Shown here one piece after another: positions 57,981-64,000 of a DNA stretch of 64,000 nt. The DNA lies in the NCBI GenBank assembly GCA_965234405.1, contig OZ248346.1; one strand, given 5' to 3'. The notes below the pieces were generated by a model. That model saw only the letters and a list, made by a program, of their open reading frames with translations, was not told where the DNA came from and made no database searches. The DNA comes from Planktophila turicensis. Lineage in GTDB: Bacteria > Actinomycetota > Actinomycetes > Nanopelagicales > Nanopelagicaceae. The first letter of the stretch is position 1; every line of letters begins with the position of its first letter. The position numbers were made by a program, and so were the translations under genes.

Positions 57981-59458
57981 TTCGCCCACTCGCACCGTTT
58001 ACTGCGACCCTCGAAAATACGGCGCAGTTGATAGGTGCATCTCTACACGGTGACAACGTCGCCTTTACCGGCGTAACTCATGTGGATTCAGAGGTTGAAG
58101 CAGGCGATCTCTTTCTTGCAATTCCTGGGGCGCGTGTTCATGGTGCGACCTTTGTTCAAGCAGCAATAAAGCGTGGCGCAGTTGCCGTTCTTACAGATGA
58201 AGCCGGCCTTGTTCACTGTGCTGGGATTCCAGCCCTCGTTGTTAAGGATGTCCGTACTGCAGGAGCACTTGCCGCTTCCTCTTTATATAAATATCCAACC
58301 CGTGATCTTGTCAGCATTGGAATTACCGGAACTAATGGAAAGACCACAGTTTCAACACTGCTCTATCAAATCTTCGAAGCAGTTGGCCGCGAGAGCGGAC
58401 TTATTGGCACTGTTGAAACGCGCATCGGCGCAGAAGTTGTAAAGAGCTCACGTACAACACCGGAGGCAGCTGAGCTTCAAGCACTTGCTGCTGTGATGCG
58501 CGAACGTCATATGCGCCATCTAGTTATGGAAGTTTCCAGCCATGCACTCTCTTTAAAGCGCATGAAAGGTAGCCACTTCTCAATAGCTGCCTTCACCAAC
58601 CTCTCGCAAGATCACTTAGATTTTCACCACGATATGGATTCGTATTTTGCAGCCAAAGCGCAACTCTTTACCTCTGAATATGCTGAACAAGGATTTATCA
58701 ATATAGATTCACCATACGGTCAACGCCTTGCTACCGAGGCAGGGATTCCCGTTACGACTGTCTCGCGAGCAAATAGAGAGGCTACCTGGCATTTTGTAGA
58801 GACTCATAACGTTTCTCGTGGAATTGAATTCAGTATTCGTGGGGCAGGCGGAATCTTGATTGAATCACGTACTCGACTCTTCGGTGGATATAACCTCGAC
58901 AACCTATTGCTTGCAGTTGCTATCGCTGTTGAATGCGGAATTGATCCCATTGAACTAGCTGCAATTATTCCAACGTTATCTGGCGCACCAGGTCGTCTTG
59001 AATCAGTTTCACTTGGTCAGCGTTATGCAGCGCTCGTTGACTATGCGCATTCACCCGATGCGGTAAGCAACGTTCTCGCGGCAGCTCGCGAATTTACAGC
59101 TGGCAAAATCATTGCTGTTCTTGGTTGCGGGGGAGACCGCGATTCTTCTAAGCGTCCTCTTATGGGTTCGGCGTTATTGCAGGGCGCTGATATTGCAATC
59201 TTTACCAGCGACAATCCACGTTCTGAATCGCCAAGCGAGATACTTTCTCAGATGACAGCCTCACTCACCTATAGCGCGCCATCTCAAATCATTGAAGATC
59301 GCAGCGATGCTATTCGCGCAGCTGTCGCTCTCGCATCAGATGGAGACACTGTCTTAGTTCTCGGCAAAGGACATGAAACCGGACAAGAAGTAGCAGGCGT
59401 TGTGACTCCCTTCGATGATCGCATTGCGCTGGCGCAAGCAATTGAGGCCAAGCCATGA
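57977..59458 (+). CDS. murE: UDP-MurNAc-tripeptide synthetase MurE (meso-DAP type)
   Basis: Adds the third stem amino acid. ATP loop GITGTNGKTT (near residue 115), the THVDSE...GDLFLAIPG N-terminal domain and the amino-acid site motif DNPRSE near residue 415, the DNPR form used by meso-diaminopimelate-adding enzymes (lysine-adding enzymes differ here). So the peptidoglycan is predicted to contain DAP. 493 aa; overlaps ftsI and murF by 4 bases each. Confidence 0.94.
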   Translation: MIRPLAPFTATLENTAQLIGASLHGDNVAFTGVTHVDSEVEAGDLFLAIPGARVHGATFVQAAIKRGAVAVLTDEAGLVHCAGIPALVVKDVRTAGALAASSLYKYPTRDLVSIGITGTNGKTTVSTLLYQIFEAVGRESGLIGTVETRIGAEVVKSSRTTPEAAELQALAAVMRERHMRHLVMEVSSHALSLKRMKGSHFSIAAFTNLSQDHLDFHHDMDSYFAAKAQLFTSEYAEQGFINIDSPYGQRLATEAGIPVTTVSRANREATWHFVETHNVSRGIEFSIRGAGGILIESRTRLFGGYNLDNLLLAVAIAVECGIDPIELAAIIPTLSGAPGRLESVSLGQRYAALVDYAHSPDAVSNVLAAAREFTAGKIIAVLGCGGDRDSSKRPLMGSALLQGADIAIFTSDNPRSESPSEILSQMTASLTYSAPSQIIEDRSDAIRAAVALASDGDTVLVLGKGHETGQEVAGVVTPFDDRIALAQAIEAKP

Positions 59459-60846
59459 TTACCATGAAAGCATCTGAGATCGCATCAGTTATTCAGGGAA
59501 CCCTGCACGGTAATGACGTCACGGTGACAGAAGCAGCCGTCATTAACTCTGCCGAGGCAACTCCCGGGTCGCTCTTCTTGGCTATTAAAGGCGAAAAGGT
59601 AGATGGGCACGACTATGTAGCTGATGCTCGATCTCATGGCGCAGTACTAACTCTCTCAACGAAGTCAGTTGATGGTTCACATATCGTTGTATCCGATGTA
59701 GTAGTTGCTCTGGGCAAACTTGCACAACATGTTCGTAGTAACTTGCTCAACCTCACCGTCATCGGAATTACTGGCTCACAGGGAAAGACAACTACAAAAG
59801 AGTTATTGGCGACCGTACTTTCTTCAGCGGCGCCAACTGTGGCACCTCACGGAAACTTCAATAATGAAATAGGTGCTCCGCTATCACTGCTTCACTGCAC
59901 TGAGGAGACTAGATACTGCATCGTTGAAATGGGCGCACGCCACAAAGGCGATATCGCGCACCTCTGTTCAATAGCACAGCCAAATATCGGACTTGTCCTC
60001 AAGGTAGGAACTGCCCACGTTGGTGAATTCGGTTCTGTTGAAGCTATCGCTGAAACTAAATCAGAACTCATTGCCTCCCTTCATGAAGAAGGGATTGGAA
60101 TTCTAGGAACTTACGACGAATTTACTCCAAAGATGGCAGCGCTTCACAAGGGCAAGAACATCACCTTTGGTGAAGGCCCTGATTGCGATATCCGTGCTAC
60201 CGATATTGAAGTTCGTGAAGGTCGCGCACATTTCGATCTCGTTACTCCTGAAGGGCGCAGTGCTGTCGGATTGCGCATTGTTGGGCTGCATCAAGTAGCT
60301 AACGCTCTCGCTGTGGCATCTGTTGCAACTGTCCTCGGATTCTCTCTCGATCAAATCGCTGGCGGACTTTCGACCGCGGAATCAGCCGCCAAGTGGCGCA
60401 TGGAAATTCACGAACTTCCTTCACTCGTTCTGATCAACGATGCCTATAACGCCAGCCCCGAAGCGATGGCAGCGGCCTTGCAGACTCTGGTCCTCTTTGC
60501 GCAAGAGCGCGGGGGAGAGTCATGGGCATTCGTAGGAAAAATGAATGAACTCGGCGAGTCATCTGATGCCGATCACGCAGGTGTTGGCACCCTTGCCTCA
60601 GAACTTGGAATCGATCATCTGGTCTGCGTTGGAGCTCCAATCTACGGAGCAAAGATTGCAGCAGATAGCGCCACCTCTGTTCATCTCTGCGCCGATAAAG
60701 CTGAAGCACTCACCGTTGCAGCCAATATCAATCCTGGAGATGTTGCGTTGGTTAAGGCGTCACGATCGGAGAAGCTTGAAGAGTTAGCAGAATCAATTTC
60801 TGCACAGTGGTTGGAAAAAATGAAAGAGAGTGAAGAGAACGCATGA
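59455..60846 (+). CDS. murF: UDP-MurNAc-tripeptide D-alanyl-D-alanine ligase MurF
   Basis: Adds D-Ala-D-Ala to complete the pentapeptide. N-terminal GSLFLAIKGEKVDGHDYV block, ATP loop GITGSQGKTTTK (near residue 105), NFNNEIGAPLSLL and VLINDAYNASPEAM are all typical MurF. 463 aa. A GGGG-rich alternative start four codons on (MKASEI) is possible. Coupled to murE and mraY by 4-base overlaps. Confidence 0.93.
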   Translation: MITMKASEIASVIQGTLHGNDVTVTEAAVINSAEATPGSLFLAIKGEKVDGHDYVADARSHGAVLTLSTKSVDGSHIVVSDVVVALGKLAQHVRSNLLNLTVIGITGSQGKTTTKELLATVLSSAAPTVAPHGNFNNEIGAPLSLLHCTEETRYCIVEMGARHKGDIAHLCSIAQPNIGLVLKVGTAHVGEFGSVEAIAETKSELIASLHEEGIGILGTYDEFTPKMAALHKGKNITFGEGPDCDIRATDIEVREGRAHFDLVTPEGRSAVGLRIVGLHQVANALAVASVATVLGFSLDQIAGGLSTAESAAKWRMEIHELPSLVLINDAYNASPEAMAAALQTLVLFAQERGGESWAFVGKMNELGESSDADHAGVGTLASELGIDHLVCVGAPIYGAKIAADSATSVHLCADKAEALTVAANINPGDVALVKASRSEKLEELAESISAQWLEKMKESEENA

Positions 60847-61901
60847 AGCTGATTTTGATTGCTGGAGCTCTCGCTCTCATCCTTTCACTCTTTGGAACCC
60901 CCGCGCTCATTAAAGCGTTAGCTCGTCGCGGTTACGGGCAGATCATTCGTGATGACGGTCCATCGACACATCACACCAAGCGCGGTACACCAACAATGGG
61001 TGGGCTAATCATTATCTTTGCTTCTCTGGTTGCTTATCTTGTGGCCCACGCAGTCACGCAGAGTTCTATTTCGACTTCAGCAATTCTGATTCTCGGACTT
61101 GTCATCAGCTTAGGTTTTGTTGGCTTCCTCGATGATTACATGAAGATTTCTCGTCAGAACTCTCGCGGCATCAGCGGCAAGCAAAAGATCCTCGGACAGG
61201 TTCTCTTCGCCTCAATCTTTGGTTATCTCGGAACTCGTTTTCCAGATAAAGATGGACTTACTCCGATCTCGCTCAATCTCTCAACTGTGCGCGATACCAG
61301 CATCACTCTCGGCGTAGTACTTGTTGTTATTTGGATTGCTCTCATGGTTACTGCAACCAGTAACGGAGTAAACCTCACCGACGGACTTGATGGATTAGCA
61401 ACCGGTGCATCTGTCATGACTTTCTTGGCATTTGTTCTGATTGGCGTCTGGGAATTCGGTCAGAGCTGCGCAGTTACTGCCTCAGCAAACTGTTACAACG
61501 TGCGCGACCCACTTGACCTCGCAGTACTTGCTGCAGCATTTGCGGGTGCATGTACAGGTTTCCTTTGGTGGAACGCATCTCCTGCAAAAATCTTTATGGG
61601 AGATACCGGCTCACTTGCTCTTGGTGGAGCTCTCGCTGGCTTAGCTGCCTCCCTTCGTGTTCAACTCTTGCTCATTCCACTGGGCGGACTCTTCGTCATC
61701 ATTACTCTTTCAGTTGCACTCCAAGTGCTCTATTTCCGAATCACTGGCGGTAAACGACTCTTCAAAATGGCGCCACTACAACATCACTTCGAACTTATGG
61801 GTTGGGGCGAAGTCACCATCGTGCTTCGTTTCTGGATCATCGCTGGCCTCAGCGTTGCACTTGGTCTCGGACTTTTCTATACACAATGGGTAGCAAGCTA
61901 A
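60843..61901 (+). CDS. mraY: Phospho-MurNAc-pentapeptide transferase MraY
   Basis: Ten-helix membrane enzyme making lipid I on undecaprenyl phosphate. Signature blocks: HHTKRGTPTMGG near the N-terminus, FLDDYMKI (catalytic Asp pair), NLTDGLDGLA, FMGDTGSLALGG and the C-terminal PLQHHFELMGW. 352 aa. Overlaps murF by 4 bases. Confidence 0.95.
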   Translation: MKLILIAGALALILSLFGTPALIKALARRGYGQIIRDDGPSTHHTKRGTPTMGGLIIIFASLVAYLVAHAVTQSSISTSAILILGLVISLGFVGFLDDYMKISRQNSRGISGKQKILGQVLFASIFGYLGTRFPDKDGLTPISLNLSTVRDTSITLGVVLVVIWIALMVTATSNGVNLTDGLDGLATGASVMTFLAFVLIGVWEFGQSCAVTASANCYNVRDPLDLAVLAAAFAGACTGFLWWNASPAKIFMGDTGSLALGGALAGLAASLRVQLLLIPLGGLFVIITLSVALQVLYFRITGGKRLFKMAPLQHHFELMGWGEVTIVLRFWIIAGLSVALGLGLFYTQWVAS

Positions 61902-61908
61902 AACTCCT

Positions 61909-63303
61909 ATGGCACATGCTCTCTACACAAACCTTGATGGCAAACGAATTCTTGTTGCCGGCGCAGGGGTTACGGGCGCAGCTTGTGCGCGTGCGTTGGA
62001 AAAACGAGGCTCCGCTGTCACGATTGTTGACGAGAAAGTAACGTCGCTCGAAAGTTTCTCAGTCATCACACCTGATGCAGTTAATTTCTCGAACTTTGAT
62101 CTCTTATTGGTATCACCTGGATGGCGCGAAGATCATCCTGTTGTACTCGCAGCCCGTGCTGCGCGAATTGCTCTCATCAATGAAGTAGACCTTGCCTGGA
62201 GCCTTAAGCCAACTGGTCAAAAATGGATTGCGCTGACGGGCACCAACGGCAAGACATCGACAGTTGAACTCACGGCCGCAATGCTTCGTAGCGGAGGATT
62301 CCAAGCAGTTGCTTGCGGCAATGTCGGCACAACTGTGATTGAAACTGTTGATTCCATCGAAAAGCATGACTTTCTGGTTCTCGAACTATCTTCATTCCAG
62401 CTTCACTGGCTAGAAGATGCGCAATTTGTATCTTCTGCAATTCTGAACATTGCACAAGATCATGTGGATTGGCATGGCTCATTTGATGCCTATGCAAAAG
62501 ATAAAATCTCTATTCTCGATAAATCGATGACTGCAGTTCTCAACGCTGATGATGGCGAGATCGTTAACCGCACTACACATTGGCAGGGACGTAAAGTCTT
62601 CTTCTCACTCGAAACTCCAGCACCCGGTGAAATTGGAGTAGTCGAGGAACTGCTAGTAGATCGCGCCTTTGTTGCTGATCCGCAAGAGGCTGCCATGATT
62701 TCGGAACTCGTTGAAGTAACTCCAACAGTTCCCCATAACGTCTCCAATACTTTGGCAGCAGCCGGTCTAGCGCGCGCTGTCGGAACATCTCACGAGGCTA
62801 TTCGCGCGGCTATTCAAGAATTTAGCCCTGGTCGCCATCGCATTGAAAAGGTGGGCGAGAAGGATGGAATTACGTGGATCAATGATTCCAAGGCGACCAA
62901 TCCGCATGCCGCATCTGCCTCAATCATGTCAGCGCTCTCAGTCATCTGGGTTGCTGGGGGATTAGCCAAAGGCGCATCGATGTCAGAGCTTGTTACTCGC
63001 ATCAAATCACGTGTGCGCATCGCAATTCTCATCGGTGAAGATCGTGAACTCATCGCGCAAGAGTTGACCGAGAAGGCACCACATATCGAAATTATTCGAA
63101 TAGATGCACCGACTGATTACGTTAAAGGCGGAGCAAGTAATTCATTAATGGAAGAAGTTGTGCGAGCAGCTCACGCGAAAGCACTTTCCGGAGATACCGT
63201 CCTTTTGGCTCCCGCATGCGCATCAATGGACCAATTCATTTCCTACGGTGATCGTGGAGATAGATTTAAAGATGCAGTAGAGAAGGTTGTTATCAATGGC
63301 TAA
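61909..63303 (+). CDS. murD: UDP-MurNAc-L-alanine--D-glutamate ligase MurD
   Basis: Adds D-Glu to UDP-MurNAc-L-Ala. N-terminal Rossmann domain VAGAGVTGAACARAL, ATP loop ALTGTNGKTS (near residue 112), LELSSFQLHW, and the C-terminal domain with FSPGRHRIEKV and WINDSKATNP. 464 aa. Seven bases after mraY, and it overlaps ftsW by 8 bases. With MurE and MurF it covers three of the four Mur ligases; murC is outside. Confidence 0.95.
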   Translation: MAHALYTNLDGKRILVAGAGVTGAACARALEKRGSAVTIVDEKVTSLESFSVITPDAVNFSNFDLLLVSPGWREDHPVVLAARAARIALINEVDLAWSLKPTGQKWIALTGTNGKTSTVELTAAMLRSGGFQAVACGNVGTTVIETVDSIEKHDFLVLELSSFQLHWLEDAQFVSSAILNIAQDHVDWHGSFDAYAKDKISILDKSMTAVLNADDGEIVNRTTHWQGRKVFFSLETPAPGEIGVVEELLVDRAFVADPQEAAMISELVEVTPTVPHNVSNTLAAAGLARAVGTSHEAIRAAIQEFSPGRHRIEKVGEKDGITWINDSKATNPHAASASIMSALSVIWVAGGLAKGASMSELVTRIKSRVRIAILIGEDRELIAQELTEKAPHIEIIRIDAPTDYVKGGASNSLMEEVVRAAHAKALSGDTVLLAPACASMDQFISYGDRGDRFKDAVEKVVING

Positions 63304-64000
63304 TAAGACCGCTTCAACATTTTTGGCAAAGCCAGTTAATCATCTCTATATGTTGTTAGTCAGCGCTGGTGCGCTCACCTTCCTCGGTTTGATTATGGTC
63401 TTCTCCGCCTCATCGATTACAGCCATTGATAACCAAGGTAGCGCTGCATCCATTGTGATTCGCCAGCTGCTCTTCGTGGTTGTCTCAATTCCACTTGCTG
63501 CATATCTTTCTAAGCTTCCAATTGTCCGCTGGGAAATCATCGGCCGTATCGGTCTGGTTATCTCGATTGGACTTCTTGGTCTGCTCTTTATTCCAGGACT
63601 TGGCAAGACGGTGAATGGAAATACCAACTGGATTAATCTCAAATTTTTCGATGTTCAACCCAGCGAATTTGCCAAGTTACTTATGATCTTGTGGGCAAGC
63701 TATCTTCTTGCTCGTAAAGAGAAATCTGGTCGCCACAGCACCAATGTTGTAAAGCTGATTGCGCCAGGATTTCTCATCATCATGGCGATGATCATGTATG
63801 GCCACGATCTAGGAACCACTTCAGTCGTGGCTGCGATTCTCGCTGGACTGCTCTTCGTCTCTGGTATTCAACTACGCATCCTGGGTTGGATCACCGCTGC
63901 AGGAGCGCTTGCCTTGGCATTCTTAATTGCGACATCGGGATATCGCGCGCAGCGCTTCCTAGTATTTCTCAACCCGTTTGCACCTGAGGATTACAAAAAT
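63296..64000 (+). CDS. ftsW: Peptidoglycan glycosyltransferase FtsW (3' end outside window)
   Basis: SEDS-family septal polymerase working with FtsI. 235 residues are visible and the frame is open at the edge. A short polar N-terminus is followed by helices with GLIMVFSASS (typical SEDS first helix), a GNTNWINL loop, FDVQPSEFAKLLMILW and GHDLGTTSVV, all FtsW/RodA hallmarks. Its start ATG lies inside the end of murD. Its place after murD favours FtsW over RodA. Confidence 0.93.
   Translation, partial: MANKTASTFLAKPVNHLYMLLVSAGALTFLGLIMVFSASSITAIDNQGSAASIVIRQLLFVVVSIPLAAYLSKLPIVRWEIIGRIGLVISIGLLGLLFIPGLGKTVNGNTNWINLKFFDVQPSEFAKLLMILWASYLLARKEKSGRHSTNVVKLIAPGFLIIMAMIMYGHDLGTTSVVAAILAGLLFVSGIQLRILGWITAAGALALAFLIATSGYRAQRFLVFLNPFAPEDYKN

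Noticed and set aside
1..64000. tRNA, rRNA, insertion sequences, prophage, CRISPR or toxin-antitoxin genes
   Set aside because: All gaps between genes are under about 250 bases and were read on both strands; none showed cloverleaf, repeat-spacer or transposase features.

Overview
The window looks like chromosome from a small-genome freshwater actinobacterium, most likely of the acI / Nanopelagicales ('Ca. Planktophila / Nanopelagicus') type. This is inferred from an actinobacterial gene set (HrdB-like sigma factor, SepH, DUF3040, DUF7455, GlgM-type glycogen synthase, type II DAHP synthase, actinobacterial LexA box), a G+C content well below that of soil actinobacteria, very tight packing (no gene-free gap above about 250 bases) and a carotenoid gene set. 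No phage, insertion sequence, CRISPR array, rRNA or tRNA gene was seen. Nothing indicates recent transfer.

Layout. 1-12.1 kb: the sigma factor, a CDGSH iron-sulfur protein, DUF7455, both topoisomerase IV subunits (ParC lacks its C-terminal domain), an ABC-F ATPase, a membrane-anchored methyltransferase, a pseudouridine-catabolism pair (psuG-psuK), a phosphodiesterase and sepH. 12.1-19.4 kb: inositol monophosphatase, rplS, lepB, rnhB, yraN, comM, dprA, era, uppP. 19.4-30.7 kb: central metabolism and repair (DMT transporter, glgM/glgC, esterase, Fe-S photolyase, xylulokinase, a predicted PPi-dependent phosphofructokinase, DAHP synthase, O6-alkylguanine methyltransferase, threonine aldolase). 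30.7-35.5 kb: transporter, endonuclease IV, a PASTA Ser/Thr kinase, then a P-loop kinase and a PnuC-family transporter behind a TPP riboswitch. 35.5-44.6 kb: two carotenoid clusters (crtE-crtI-crtB, and crtA-cruF-GT2-crtD-like) separated by metF and a CDP-alcohol phosphotransferase. 44.6-48.6 kb: aquaglyceroporin-arsenate reductase, YbaK, MFS, TSUP, DoxX. 48.8-53.6 kb: a LexA-controlled DUF6504-dnaE2-dinB operon. 53.6-64 kb: DUF3040 and the division/cell-wall (dcw) cluster mraZ-rsmH-ftsL-ftsI-murE-murF-mraY-murD-ftsW, the last gene running off the window.

Regulation. Many genes lack a Shine-Dalgarno sequence and instead carry a TANNNT-type -10 hexamer 6-7 bases before the start codon, so they are probably leaderless. 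This signal was used to choose several starts (metF, crtE, aroG, ogt). Several of these -10 hexamers share bases with the stop codon of the preceding gene. Other elements are a TPP riboswitch, a perfect LexA box, a long 10-bp-periodic MraZ-type operator, a large structured RNA between mraZ and rsmH, an overlapping divergent crtE/metF promoter, and an antisense terminator inside the CDGSH gene.

The most promising candidate for something new is the TPP-riboswitch-controlled transporter plus P-loop kinase (34.3-35.5 kb), which reads as an uptake-and-trap thiamine salvage unit. All functional calls come from reading translated sequence by eye; no database search was run.
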